Shown here: positions 47,276 through 57,145 of the stretch, in pieces | How the letters are laid out: each line of letters starts with the position of its first letter | Position numbering within the stretch: position 1 is the stretch's first letter | Assembly: GCA_963698735.1 (NCBI GenBank) | Contig: CAVOSA010000012.1 | Span: forward strand, 62,001-126,000 | Origin: RPQJ01 sp963698735 | GTDB lineage: Bacteria > Pseudomonadota > Gammaproteobacteria > Steroidobacterales > Steroidobacteraceae | DNA length: 64,000 bases | Direction: 5' to 3' | Translations under genes and position numbers: made by a program | The notes under the pieces: generated by a model | The model's input: the letters and a program-made list of their open reading frames with translations, nothing else | Databases searched by the model: none | Told to the model about the DNA's origin: nothing

Positions 47276-47922
47276 GCCACGTGATTGCTGCATCTGCCGC
47301 GCGGACCAATACTGCACGGCGGATGCAGCCCCCGAACGCCGAGCAGGAACCACGCACCGACGAGGCGCTGATGCGCGCCTACGGTCATGGAGATGCGCGC
47401 GCGTTCGAGTCGCTCTATGCGCGGCATCGGGCCGCCACCTACCGGTACTTCCTGCGTCACGCGGGCGGTAATGCTGCCACCGCGGATGAACTGCACCAGG
47501 ACCTGTGGCTGAAGGTCATCGGCGCGCGTGAGCGCTACGAGGCACAGGCGAAGTTTTCGACCTGGCTCTATACGCTCGCGCGTCATCGAATGGTGGATCA
47601 CTGGCGCGCTCGCCATGGCATCACGTTGGAGTCACTCGAGGACGAGGCTACGGTCACGCAAGCTGAGGAGTCCGTTGCAGCATCGCGCGACGGCAGCGAC
47701 GATCCGCTGCATGCCACCATCGATGCACAGGCTCGCCGCCGGCTGGTCGCTGCGCTTGTCGACGTGCCTCCGCTGCAGCGGGATGCATTCCTGCTGCATG
47801 TCGAAGGTGGCCTGTCGCTGGAGGAAATCGCCAGCCTCACGGCCGCTTCGGGCGAGACGGTAAAGAGCCGGTTGCGCTATGCGTATCGCCGCTTGCGTGC
47901 GGCGCTGGAGGACCTGCAATGA
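47272..47922 (+). CDS. ECF-type RNA polymerase sigma factor
   Basis: The 216-residue protein has region 2 (ARAFESLYARHRAATYRYF, ELHQDLWLKV, FSTWLYTLARHRMVDHWR) and region 4 (LPPLQRDAFLLHVEGGLSLEEIA-like, then SGETVKSRLRYAYRRLR). It starts at GTG overlapping the upstream stop by 4 bp and its stop overlaps the next gene by 4 bp, so the three genes are coupled. The stimulus is unknown; the anti-sigma and exported neighbours suggest an envelope signal. Confidence 0.93.
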   Translation: MSHVIAASAARTNTARRMQPPNAEQEPRTDEALMRAYGHGDARAFESLYARHRAATYRYFLRHAGGNAATADELHQDLWLKVIGARERYEAQAKFSTWLYTLARHRMVDHWRARHGITLESLEDEATVTQAEESVAASRDGSDDPLHATIDAQARRRLVAALVDVPPLQRDAFLLHVEGGLSLEEIASLTAASGETVKSRLRYAYRRLRAALEDLQ

Positions 47923-48771
47923 GCAACCACGAGCGCGAAAGTTCGCGATCACCGAACAGGGACGCGGCGTTGGATCACGCCTGGCAGCAGGCGTCGGACG
48001 AACAGCCCCCGTCACGACTCGATGCGGCGATCATCGCGGCGGCGCGCCGGGCCGTCGACGATCGCCACGAACCGGCAAACGTCGTCCGTGCCAGCCCTCA
48101 ATCCCGTAGTTGGCTCACGCGGTGGCAACCGCTGGCCGCCGCGGCCGCGGTCGCCGGTCTTGCTTTCGTGCTCGTACAATCGCTGCCGCGCGAGCGCGAT
48201 GTCGCGCCGTCGATTCGGATGGAAGAACCGGCACCGGTTCCGGCCACGACGCTGGAGATGCCACGTAGCCCGTCCGCACGCACGACGACCGACGAGACCA
48301 CGGCGGCAAGTCCCCCTGCGTTGGCTGGCGCCCACGAGGCGGTCATTGCGACAGGCAGTGAACGATGCGAAGAAGGCCGTTCCCGCGCCTGGCACGGCCG
48401 TCCCAAGCCCCGCTGCGTCCCAGGCGCCAGCCGCAACGGCGCCGCCACCAACGAGCGCGACATGACGCCGCGAGCAGATGGCACATACGCCGTGCGCGCA
48501 ACGGACGCCGAACACCGGAACGCTGCGACGTCGAAGATGGCCACTGGAGTTGCATCGGCTGAAGTGGCCGCAGCGCCGGTGCAGGAGAGCAGGCAAGTTG
48601 GCGCTGCGCCACTGAGCGCCGCGGACCGGGCCGCAAAGATCGCGGCGCTTTACGCTGCAGGCGATGTCACTGGCGCAGCGGATGCGCTGCGTGCATTTCG
48701 TGCTGACGACTCCGGACGCCGACACGTACCTGCCGGAATCGCTGCGCGATTGGGCGCGGACGGTGCAGTGA
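47919..48771 (+). pseudogene. Probable anti-sigma factor, frameshifted
   Basis: The N-terminal half is cytoplasmic with ALDHAWQQASDEQPPSRLDAAIIAAARR, followed by one transmembrane helix (WQPLAAAAAVAGLAFVLVQSL, about residues 68-88). The periplasmic part is disrupted. A Pro/Ala-rich stretch around 48355-48460 reads better in another frame, and near 48712 the frame changes again: the reading frame continuing to the TGA at 48769 encodes PDADTYLPESLRDWARTV, a natural C-terminus. The open frame otherwise runs on to 48902. The gene follows the sigma factor with a 4-bp overlap, as for cognate anti-sigma factors. Real decay and sequence error are both possible. Confidence 0.72.
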
Positions 48772-48898
48772 CGAGAGCTTTCCTGTCAACTCAACGGTTG
48801 CGCTGGCATGATCGACGCGATGTGTTCCGGCGCACCGGCCACGTTACCGGCACGGTGGATCATGGCCGGCCAGTTTACTGCACGAAGGTGGAGACATC

Positions 48899-49312
48899 AT
48901 GAAGAAATTTCCTGCGCCCGCATCGATCGCGGTTTTTTTCGCCATCGCGGTCACGGCTTGCTCGTCGGCAACCGGTCAGACAACGCCGCAGCCGGACGCG
49001 CCGAAAAAGAATGCGCCCGTGGCGACATCACTCTCTTCAATTACTGAAGCGGTCCTGGCCGATGCTGCTGCGCAGACCGGCGTGGCGAAATCCGCGTTGA
49101 CAGTAACAAGTGCGGAAGAGGTGGTCTGGGCGGACGGCTCGCTCGGTTGCCCGGCTCCCGGCTCGAGCTACACGATGGCACAAGTGCCCGGGTATCGTGT
49201 CCGCGTGCGTGCCGGGGAGCGCGAGCTCGACTATCACGCGAACCGGCGTGGGTATTTCATGCTGTGTCCGGGCGAGCGCGCGGCGGACCCGGTGGGCCCG
49301 GTCGCTTATTGA
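48899..49312 (+). CDS. Small exported lipoprotein of unknown function
   Basis: The 137-residue protein has a lipoprotein signal (lipobox VTAC near residue 21). The conserved core reads VVWADGSLGCPAPGSSYTMAQVPGYR in parts, then RELDYHANRRGYFMLCPG, with two cysteines that may form a disulfide. Homologues are common in proteobacteria without assigned function. GGTGGAG precedes the ATG. It is the fourth gene of the ECF operon region and may be an envelope component of it. Confidence 0.78.
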   Translation: MKKFPAPASIAVFFAIAVTACSSATGQTTPQPDAPKKNAPVATSLSSITEAVLADAAAQTGVAKSALTVTSAEEVVWADGSLGCPAPGSSYTMAQVPGYRVRVRAGERELDYHANRRGYFMLCPGERAADPVGPVAY

Positions 49313-49414
49313 ACGCCGAGAACGTATTGCTCTCCGGGTCCCCGGGGAAACCGACTCGGATATTGGCGAAGCAATAGCCGCCAGCACTCTGCTCGTTGAC
49401 GCCGGCAACCTAAG

Positions 49415-49445
49415 AAAAAGCCCCCGCCGGTTACCCGGCGGGGGC
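49415..49445 (-). terminator. Terminator of the S8 protease gene
   Basis: A perfect 11-bp GC-rich stem (49420-49430 with 49435-49445), loop of 4 nt, is followed on the minus strand by five T residues. It lies 26 bp past the protease stop and may work in both directions. Confidence 0.88.
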
Positions 49446-49471
49446 CTTGCAGATCAACCCTTCAGGGTCGA

Positions 49472-52088
49472 TTACGGACGGGCGATCGTGATCACCGGCG
49501 TCGTCCAGGTCTCCCAGTGGGCCGGGTTGCTCTCGTCACCCAGCGCCTTGAGGACCGACACCTTCACGACGTACTGACCGTTCGGCACAGGCGTGGCGTC
49601 GCTGGCCTTGCGGAAGAACGTGGTGCCGTCCCATGCGAAGGCGAAGAAGCCACCCGGCGTCGAGTTGCGGGTCAGGAACTCATCGTCGCTCACCTTGTTC
49701 CACACCTTACCGGTCACCGCGTCGAATGCCTCGAGCCGGATGCGGCGCGAGAGATGGTCGAGGTGCAGCAGGAAGAACGGGATGTCGTCGCCGACCATCG
49801 TGAACGTGGCCCCGGTTGGGCGGTTGTTGTAAGAGCCTGCGACAAGTTGTGCCAGCCACGGGAAGCCGTTCGCCGTCGGCGTCAGGACCTGCGTGGTCTG
49901 GTAGTCGCCCTTGAAGCCCGAGAACGGAACCCGGTACACGGCACTGCCGTCCCGCGGCGTCAACACGATGTAGCCACCGTAGATGCTGCGCTCGGGCAGG
50001 TCGACATTGGCGTCGATCGTCACGTTGAAGCTCGCCCTGCCGAGCCTCGGCACCGTGACGCTCGGCACACTGAACGACACGCTGGCGGGAGCGCTAAAGA
50101 CGCCCGTGATATTGAACGACGCGCCGCTCTGGGTGTTGGGGCCAGTCGCGAGCGCCGGCTCGTGCGTAATGTCGTACGTGACGCCGCTATTGCTCTTACC
50201 TTCGTAGTCCACGTTGATGGTGAAGGTCTTGGCACCGGAGTCGCTTTCGCCGACCGACAGCTGGCTGGGCGAAACGAGCGTCTTGGAATTGATCACGCCC
50301 ATGATGTCGAGCATGCCGGCGCCCTGCCGGTGCGCATGGTCGAGGAAACCCAGGGCAGGGTTACCCGACCAGTTCTTCGGATCCGCCGAGTTCTGCACAC
50401 GGCGCAGCATCTGGCTCGAGCCGAAGTCCTTCCTGGCCTCCATGATCAGCGCCACGCCGCCTGCAACGTGCGGCGAGGACATGGACGTGCCGGAGAGTAC
50501 TGCGGATCCTCCGAGCTCAAGCGGATAAGACGAAAGAATGCCACCGCCCGGTGCGCCCACGTTCGGCTTGAGACTCAGGTCGGCCGCGAGGCCGAACGAG
50601 CTGAAGCCGGAGATCAGTCCGCCCGTTCCGGCCGGCCAGTTGACGTAGGTGCCCGTCCAGGTGAGGGACGTCGGTCCCGCGGCGATCAGGCCGTCGAGCG
50701 TCGCACCCTGCGCTGCCGTGATCGCCACAACCGGGATCGTGATCGCCGGCGTGCCGGCGACGGTCGGGTTGAGCGCGCCTGCCAGCGTTGTTGTACAGCA
50801 CCACCGCGGCGGCACCAGCGTTCTGGGCATTGGTTGCCTTCACGAAGAAGCCGCAAGTGCCACGACGAATCAGGACCGCCGTCCCGGTCAGGCTTCCGGC
50901 CGGCAGCGGCGAGCAGCCGTCGTTCGCCGTGGTCGGCGTGCCGGTCTTCGACATGGGCAGGCTGCCCGCGATCGGCGCCGCCGGCGCACCGGTCGCCGTG
51001 TTGAAACCATAAGGCAGATTATTGACCGTGAACGACTGCTGTGCGTTGTCGTAGGACGCAACGCCGATCACGTTTGCGCCGACGCCCGGCGCGCCAGCCG
51101 CGAACAGCGCATCCGGCGAACTGCCGCCCGGACCGTTGTTGCCGATCGACGCCACCATCACGACGCCCTTCGCGGCAAGGCGGCTGGAAGCCTGTGCCGT
51201 CGGGTACTGCGGCCACTGCCGTCCCGCACCGAGGCTCTGGTTGATGACCTGCATGCCATCGGCGTAAGCACGCTCGAGGGCCTCGACGATCACTTCGGAC
51301 GACGACGTGCCGGTGCAACCGAACACGCGGTAGGCGCCAAAAGTCACGCCGGGCGCGACGCCCTTGATGCCACCGCCATTGCCGCCAACGATGCCGGAGA
51401 CGTGCGTGCCGTGACCGTTGCAGTCGTCCGGATTGGCATCCGGCACGGGTACCAGTGCGCTGTCCGTAGCACCGCTTGAATTGTAGTCGTCGCCGACCAG
51501 GTCATAGCCATAGGCGACTCGCGCCGTTGGGAAGCCGGTTTCGTCCGGCACGCCGCCACCGCCGAAAGCAGGATGGTCGATGTCGATACCGGTATCGACG
51601 ATGCCGACCTTGATGCCCTTGCCGCTCAAGCCGGCGTTCTGCGCAGCGCTCGCTCCGGTCGAATTGATCGCGGCCACGAGGTCCGGCGAGATGGCGCTCT
51701 CGCGCCCAGGAGCCGGCGCGGCGATGATCTCGACCGGGTAGAGCGCCTTCACGCCCTGAACCCTGGCGAGCTTGACGCGATCGGCTGCGCTGGCTTCGAC
51801 GGTGAAACCGTTGAACAGCACGTCGAACGAACGCCGCTCGGTGAACTGCGCGCCTGCGGCAGCTGCCGCCTGCCGGAACGCAGCTTTTTCGTTGCGCACG
51901 GCCGCAAGGGCCGCACCGTCGGCGACTGGCTTGCCAGACAGCTCGACGAACCAGAGATTGCCGTTTTCCGCCTCGCTGGCCGAAACCGACTCCTGCGCAC
52001 GCGCGGTACCGATGCTCAGCGACAACGCCAGCGCGCAGCTGGCGAGCGTGAGGCCAACGGCCCGCTCGATCGATGCATTGGACTTCAT
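49472..52088 (-). pseudogene. Subtilisin-family (S8) secreted serine protease, frameshifted
   Basis: The gene would encode about 870 residues. A signal peptide (about 1-31) and an I9-type propeptide (about 43-125) precede the S8 domain with catalytic Asp165 (GIVDTGID), His226 (NGHGTHVSG) and Ser in SGTSMSSPHVAGG. A protease-associated (PA) domain is inserted between His and Ser (around AVLIRRGTCGFFVKATNAQNAG). An Fn3-like C-terminal domain follows. One extra base near 50783 (GCTGGCAGG where GCTGCAGG is expected) splits it into 52088 to about 50785 and about 50785 to 49472. With that base removed all parts join in frame. AGGGGA precedes the start. Confidence 0.85.
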
Positions 52089-52494
52089 GAGGTCCCCTCT
52101 ATTTTGTTTGTTTGGCTTGCCGAAACGTCCAGGGCAGGCGGGAACCCGGTGCAACGCGAATGCCTGCTCTTCTGGCACGCGTTGCCTCGACTCCCGACAG
52201 TCCAGGCTTGCCGTAATACTCCGGAGTTGCCTCACGCAGTCACGTGCTTGCCTGAACCGGCAGCCCAGCCCTCTTGCCTTTTATCTTTTGGGACAAGAGC
52301 TGTGGCGTTGCGGCCCCGCCTTGCGACGGGTGTGCCCTTCGACCAATGCCGTATGCGCGAACGTACGCAGGTCCGCTCGCGAAAACAAGATGTACATAAT
52401 AACTACCGCGCCGCAATGCGACATAAGATGTCGCGCAGCGCTTGGCCCCGCGTGATTCGACGGGGAAGCGCAGGTCGGCAGCTCGAGGCCTGGC
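52089..52494. other. Intergenic region upstream of the S8 protease
   Basis: This 406-bp gap holds no convincing gene. It is less GC-rich than its flanks near 52390-52410 and contains a perfect 7-bp inverted repeat with a 3-nt loop (GCGACAT, AAG, ATGTCGC; 52418-52434), a possible operator. The protease promoter should be here. Confidence 0.4.
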
Positions 52495-53583
52495 TCAGCC
52501 GTGCGGTCCCGGTCTCGACTCCTGCTGCCGCACCACCATCGCCACCAGCGTGACGACGGTGATCGGCAGCACGAAGCTCACCATCACCGCCGAGAACTTG
52601 TCGAGCGCGTCGTGCTGTTGCGCACCGAGGACCAGGTAGACGACGTAGGCGACGTAGTAGGCGAGGAACAGCAGGCCGCGCTTGCGGCCGATCTGCCGGC
52701 GCAGGAGCAACACCGGCAGGCAGGCGATCGCCACCGCGATCATGACCCAGATGTCGAAGTTGAGCACCGCGGGGGCGATGCCCAGTCCGTTCGCGCTCAC
52801 GATGCCCGACAGGCCGAGGCAGCCCAGGATGTTGAACGTGTTGCTGCCGATCACGTTGCCAACTGCAATGTCGCGCTCGCCGCGGATCGCCGCCATGATC
52901 GAGGTGGCGACCTCGGGCATGGACGTGCCCGCGGCGATGATCGTGAGACCGATCACGAGGTCGCTGACGCCAAAGGCGCGCGCGAAGGCGACCGCCGAGT
53001 CGACCAGCCAGTTGGATCCAAGCACCAGCAGGCCGAGGCCGGCCGCAATCAGCAGTACCTGAACCGCCCAGTGGCTGTCCCATTCACCCCCGCGTTGCAT
53101 GCTGCCGGCGTATTCGTCGCGGGTCTCGGCGCTCTCGGCGCGCGACTGGCGGACCAGGAACACGACGTAAGCGACCAGCAATGCGAGCAGCAGAGCCGAC
53201 TCCCAGCTTGCAAGCGTGCCGTCGAGGATCATGATCCCGAGCACGACCGAGGCGCCGATCATGATCGGCACTTCCTGGCGGATGATCTGCGAGTGCACGA
53301 CCAGCGGCGTGATCACCGCGCTGATACCAAGGATGAACAGCACGTTGAAGATGTTGCTGCCCACAACGTTGCCGACAGCGATGTCGGTATTGCCGCTCAG
53401 GGCGGCGCCGACGGACACCGCGACCTCGGGCGAACTGGTACCGACGGCGACGATCGTGAGGCCGACGACGAGCGGCGAGATGCCGAGCGACAACGCGATC
53501 CTGGAAGCCCCGCGTACCAGCGCCTCGGCGCCGGCGACCAGGGCCGCGAGGCCGAGGAGGAAGAACAGGACGTGGGTCAGCAT
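52495..53583 (-). CDS. Calcium/sodium antiporter (CaCA family, YrbG-like)
   Basis: The 362-residue inner-membrane exchanger has about ten helices in two homologous halves. Each half has the alpha-repeat motif: GTSSPEVAVSVGAALSGN with GNVVGSNIFNVLFILG, and GTSMPEVATSIMAAIRGE with GNVIGSNTFNILGCLG. These residues bind the cations. It exports Ca2+ in exchange for Na+ or H+. A cytoplasmic charged loop (RQSRAESAETRDEY) joins the halves. Length is normal; it stands alone. Confidence 0.93.
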   Translation of the reverse strand: MLTHVLFFLLGLAALVAGAEALVRGASRIALSLGISPLVVGLTIVAVGTSSPEVAVSVGAALSGNTDIAVGNVVGSNIFNVLFILGISAVITPLVVHSQIIRQEVPIMIGASVVLGIMILDGTLASWESALLLALLVAYVVFLVRQSRAESAETRDEYAGSMQRGGEWDSHWAVQVLLIAAGLGLLVLGSNWLVDSAVAFARAFGVSDLVIGLTIIAAGTSMPEVATSIMAAIRGERDIAVGNVIGSNTFNILGCLGLSGIVSANGLGIAPAVLNFDIWVMIAVAIACLPVLLLRRQIGRKRGLLFLAYYVAYVVYLVLGAQQHDALDKFSAVMVSFVLPITVVTLVAMVVRQQESRPGPHG

Positions 53584-53746
53584 GGCGGCAGCTGGCTCGG
53601 GTCGGGCAACGGAGCCGGCAGTCTACCGCACGAACCGCTGGCACTTCGGATTGCGCGTTGGCAGGAGCATCCGCCCGAAGCCGACGATCAGCACTGCGGG
53701 TCATGATCTTGCGATGTTTCGCAGATGCAACTGACTTGTTACACCT

Positions 53747-53770
53747 GACTTACTTGCGTTCCCGTAAGTC
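53747..53770. terminator. Inverted repeat downstream of the outer-membrane protein gene
   Basis: A perfect 7-bp inverted repeat (GACTTAC at 53747-53753, GTAAGTC at 53764-53770) with a 10-nt loop lies 38 bp past the stop of the minus-strand outer-membrane protein gene. It lacks a T-tract, so it could be a weak terminator or an operator of the antiporter gene. Confidence 0.35.
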
Positions 53771-53807
53771 CTGTTCTGGCAACTGAATCATTCGTGCCTA
53801 AGAACCT

Positions 53808-54311
53808 CTAGAACCCATAGTTGAGGGTTGCCAGGAATTCCGTGTCGTCATCCGAGATCGCGCTTTGCCAGATGAAGTTGATCGTCAGATTCACGATCAA
53901 CCGGCGGTTCAGGGCGTAATCCAATCCACCCGTCAGCATCGCGTCTGTCTCATCGAGATCGTCCATGTTGTAAGCCAGGCCACCCCCGCCAAACCACGAG
54001 ATCCCGCGGGCGTTCTTCTGGCCCTCGACGGTGAAAGGCAAGCGCCATTCTGTGTCGTAGCCACCCATCAGCAGTGCCGGGCGGGTCGAGAGGGTAAGGT
54101 CGCCCAGATCGGTGAGCTTGATCTTCGAGTCAACGACAGCGGCAACCGCGTCCCCTTTGCCACCGCGAAAACCGACGCCAACGTAGTAAGCCGGAACCTG
54201 TGCCGTGGGCGGGGTCTCGGCCAGGGCGGTCGTTGACTGGGACAGGATGCCACCCAGCACCCCGCCCATCACACCAAGTGACCTGCAGGAAAATCGAAAA
54301 TTCATGGTCAT
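53808..54311 (-). CDS. Small outer-membrane beta-barrel-like protein
   Basis: The 167-residue protein has a signal peptide (cleavage near AETPP, about residue 31). The mature part alternates hydrophobic and polar residues as in a beta-barrel, with G-rich strands (AYYVGVGFRGGKGD, ISWFGGGGLAYNMDD, LTGGLDYALNRRLIVNLTINF) and a C-terminal Phe (LATLNYGF) typical for assembly by BAM. No specific family was recognised; OmpW- or porin-like proteins are comparable. ATG codons at 54311 and 54305 are both possible. Confidence 0.72.
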   Translation of the reverse strand: MTMNFRFSCRSLGVMGGVLGGILSQSTTALAETPPTAQVPAYYVGVGFRGGKGDAVAAVVDSKIKLTDLGDLTLSTRPALLMGGYDTEWRLPFTVEGQKNARGISWFGGGGLAYNMDDLDETDAMLTGGLDYALNRRLIVNLTINFIWQSAISDDDTEFLATLNYGF

Positions 54312-54668
54312 GGCCTATGTAGGGAATCGTCTCGGATGCCCTAAGGGGAATGCCAAATCAACGGCTTAGGCACGACAAATGAGACGATCGGCATGGCCAG
54401 TCTCAGTTAGCGTGACTCTAGCCTACATTTGTCTCATCTACCGTGGCACTAGCCTACCTCGGCGGGAATTCCGGCTTCTGCTCATTCCGGAACGTGCTTT
54501 CATTTCGACTAAAAGAACTCGGACGGCCGACGGGCAGTCTGCCGCACGATCGGCAGACGATTATGGCCGTGCCGAACCTGTTGTTGGCAGGCATCGGAGA
54601 AGAGCCCAGCGCAGATCTGTCCCGTCAACCCTGACGACATTCTTACGCCGGGTGCGTCCGGCCACGAA
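54312..54668. other. Intergenic region between the outer-membrane protein and LysR genes
   Basis: This 357-bp gap has no gene I can support. It contains an imperfect direct repeat ending in CTAGCCTAC (about 54411-54425 and 54442-54456), spaced 31 bp, which could be a paired operator of the minus-strand gene. Small open frames here have no recognisable product. Confidence 0.35.
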
Positions 54669-55580
54669 TCACTGCGACTTTCCGCCACTGCGTGCGCTCG
54701 GACGGTTCCTTAGCAATTCCGTGAGTCGCAGGCCCGTGCGCCCGAGCGGTCGATCGCTCCGGTGCACGAGCAGCGGCGTAAACCGATACCGTGAGCCGCC
54801 GACGAAGCGCAGTTCGCGCAACGCGCCGTCCCGCAATGGCTTCGTGACCAGCTCGCGCGGCATCCAGCCGAAACCGAGTCCCATCAGCAGCGCGTCTTTC
54901 TTGGCCACGAATCCCGACAGGTAGAACACGCGCTCGCCGCCGAACATGTGTCGGTCGTCCCCCTGCTCGCTGGAGTCCTGCACTGACAGTTCCACGTGCT
55001 CATGCAGCTCGGCGAGAGAGACCTGCTTGCGCGTTGCCAGCGGGTGCGACGCTGCGACGCACAGCACGCACTCGACGTCTGGCAGCGCTTCCGCCTGCAG
55101 GTTGGGCTGCACGGCGTAGTCCTTCACCAACATCAGGTCCGCGTCGTCTTTGTCGAATCGATATTGGACGCCCCGGAGATACTCGACTTTCACCTGAATG
55201 CGCGTCGGTACGCGCTCGTCCGCGAGCGCTTTGAGTGCCGACAGAGTCGGCCCCAACGGCAGGATGCCGTCCAGGATGACCGTCAAGCGCGGCTCCCAGC
55301 CGGTCGCAAACTGACGCGCAACCGATTCGACGTGTTCTGCCTGCACGAGGAGACGACGCCCTTCGGCGAGCACCACCTCGCCCGCGGCCGTCAGCTTGAT
55401 GCGATAGCCATCACGGTCGACCAGCTTCAGACCCAACTGGCGTTCGAGCTTGCGTATCTGGTAGCTGACCGCCGATTGGACCTTGTGCAGCCGCACCGCG
55501 GCGCGCGCGACGCCCCCGTCGCGGATCACGGCATCGAGCGCGCGCAAGGCGTCGAGATCGAGGTGCATGACGATCGACAT
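54669..55580 (-). CDS. LysR family transcriptional regulator
   Basis: The 303-residue protein has an N-terminal helix-turn-helix (residues about 8-65: LDALRALDAVIRDGG, RAAVRLHKVQSAVSYQIRKLE) and a periplasmic-binding-like effector domain (LTVILDGILP, LVKDYAVQP). It is divergent from the tyrosine phenol-lyase gene with a 98-bp spacer, the classical LysR arrangement, so it probably controls that gene. The effector is unknown. ATG codons at 55580 and 55568 are both possible starts. Confidence 0.92.
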   Translation of the reverse strand: MSIVMHLDLDALRALDAVIRDGGVARAAVRLHKVQSAVSYQIRKLERQLGLKLVDRDGYRIKLTAAGEVVLAEGRRLLVQAEHVESVARQFATGWEPRLTVILDGILPLGPTLSALKALADERVPTRIQVKVEYLRGVQYRFDKDDADLMLVKDYAVQPNLQAEALPDVECVLCVAASHPLATRKQVSLAELHEHVELSVQDSSEQGDDRHMFGGERVFYLSGFVAKKDALLMGLGFGWMPRELVTKPLRDGALRELRFVGGSRYRFTPLLVHRSDRPLGRTGLRLTELLRNRPSARSGGKSQ

Positions 55581-55591
55581 TTTCGAACGAG

Positions 55592-55611
55592 ATGCGCTTA
55601 ATTATGCGCTT
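55592..55611. promoter_or_regulatory. Direct repeat in the LysR/tpl spacer
   Basis: The sequence ATGCGCTTAATTATGCGCTT is two copies of ATGCGCTT separated by 4 bp. It lies in the 98-bp spacer between the LysR gene and the tyrosine phenol-lyase gene and is a plausible regulator binding site. Confidence 0.4.
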
Positions 55612-55678
55612 TCATGGATTGTCGTGCTTGCGCATCCTCGCGCTAGCCCGCGCGCTGGCTCCCACACGAGGAATCGCC

Positions 55679-57088
55679 ATGAATGACGCTGTCCCGCCAC
55701 CGAATGACGCCACTGCACGCCGGTCGTGGGCAGAGCCCTGGAAGGTCAAGGTGGTCGAGCCGATCAAGATGACGACTCGTGCGCAGCGCGAGCAGGCGCT
55801 CTTGGCGGCCGGGTACAACACGTTCCTACTGCGTTCCGAAGACGTCTACATCGACCTGCTGACCGACAGCGGCACCAGTGCGATGAGCGACTGGCAGTGG
55901 GCCGGCCTCATGATGGGAGACGAGGCGTACGCGGGCAGCCGCAACTTCTATCACCTCGAGGAGGCGATCCAGCGGCACTACGGGTACAAGTTCATCGTGC
56001 CGACCCACCAGGGTCGTGGCGCGGAGAACATCCTCTCGAAAATCCTCATTCGGCCGGGCGACTACGTGCCCGGCAACATGTATTTCACGACGACACGGCT
56101 GCACCAGGAACTGGCCGGCGCGACGTTCGTGGACGTCGTTGTCCGCGAGGCCCACGACCCGCTGTGCGAATTGCCGTTCAAGGGCAACGTCGACCTCTCA
56201 GCGCTTGCTGCACTTATTGAGCGTGTAGGCGCAGAGCACGTGCCCTACATCAGCCTGGCGGCCACGGTGAATATGGCCGGCGGACAACCCGTGTCGATGG
56301 CAAACGCACGAGAGGTGCGGGCTCTCGCCGATCGCCACGGCATAAAGGTCGTGCTCGATGCGACTCGCGCGGTCGAGAACGCCTACTTCATCCAGCAGCG
56401 CGAGCCGGGTTACCACGGTCGCAGCGTCGCCGAAATTCTCAAGGAATTCTGCTCGTACACCGACGCATGCACGATGAGTGGCAAAAAGGATGCGCTCGTC
56501 AACATCGGCGGCTGGCTAGCGCTAAACGACCCGACGCTTTACGAAGAAGCGAGCAACCTGGTCGTCGTCTACGAGGGCCTGCACACGTACGGCGGCATGG
56601 CGGGGCGCGACATGGAAGCCATGGCGCGAGGCATCGTGGAGTCAGTGCAGGATGATCACATCCGCGCCCGGATCGGCCAAGTCGAGTACCTCGGCCAGAA
56701 GTTGATCGATCACGGCGTTCCAGTCGTGAAGCCGATTGGCGGACATGCGGTCTACCTCGACGCCAAGGCGTTCTATCCTCATCTCAGTCAGGACGATTTT
56801 CCGGCGCAGGCACTGGCCGCCTACTTGTACGAGGATGCAGGCGTGCGCGCGATGGAGCGCGGTGTCGTCTCGGCGGGTCGTGACGCCGAAACGGGCAAGA
56901 ACCACTACCCGGCACTCGAACTTGTCCGACTCACGATCCCGCGACGCGTTTACACTCAGGCACACATGGACTTGACTGCCGAGTCGGTCATTGCAGTGCA
57001 CGGCGAACGACGGGCAGCGAGGGGTTTGAAGATAGTATACGAGCCCCGGTACCTGCGCTTCTTCCAAGCCCGATTCGCACGCCAGTGA
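55679..57088 (+). CDS. tpl: Tyrosine phenol-lyase
   Basis: The 469-residue PLP enzyme cleaves L-tyrosine to phenol, pyruvate and ammonia. It is closer to tyrosine phenol-lyase than to tryptophanase: NMYFTTTR, AMERGVVSAGR (with the Arg that binds tyrosine) and LRFFQARF all match TPL, where tryptophanase differs. The PLP lysine is in MSGKKD, at about residue 269-270, and VVVYEGLHTYGGMAGRD is typical of beta-eliminating lyases. The ATG at 55679 gives the usual start; the frame to 55592 would cross the spacer. It is followed 57 bp later by an exported hydrolase gene. Confidence 0.9.
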   Translation: MNDAVPPPNDATARRSWAEPWKVKVVEPIKMTTRAQREQALLAAGYNTFLLRSEDVYIDLLTDSGTSAMSDWQWAGLMMGDEAYAGSRNFYHLEEAIQRHYGYKFIVPTHQGRGAENILSKILIRPGDYVPGNMYFTTTRLHQELAGATFVDVVVREAHDPLCELPFKGNVDLSALAALIERVGAEHVPYISLAATVNMAGGQPVSMANAREVRALADRHGIKVVLDATRAVENAYFIQQREPGYHGRSVAEILKEFCSYTDACTMSGKKDALVNIGGWLALNDPTLYEEASNLVVVYEGLHTYGGMAGRDMEAMARGIVESVQDDHIRARIGQVEYLGQKLIDHGVPVVKPIGGHAVYLDAKAFYPHLSQDDFPAQALAAYLYEDAGVRAMERGVVSAGRDAETGKNHYPALELVRLTIPRRVYTQAHMDLTAESVIAVHGERRAARGLKIVYEPRYLRFFQARFARQ

Positions 57089-57145
57089 TTGCCGTCCGAC
57101 CCGACGCAGTACGTTCATTGATCGACGGAGTCAGGAGAGTATCCG

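Noticed and set aside
54312..54668. Small open frames considered as a transposase remnant or small gene
   Set aside because: No transposase motif, inverted ends or target duplication could be found, and no Shine-Dalgarno precedes the ATG codons.
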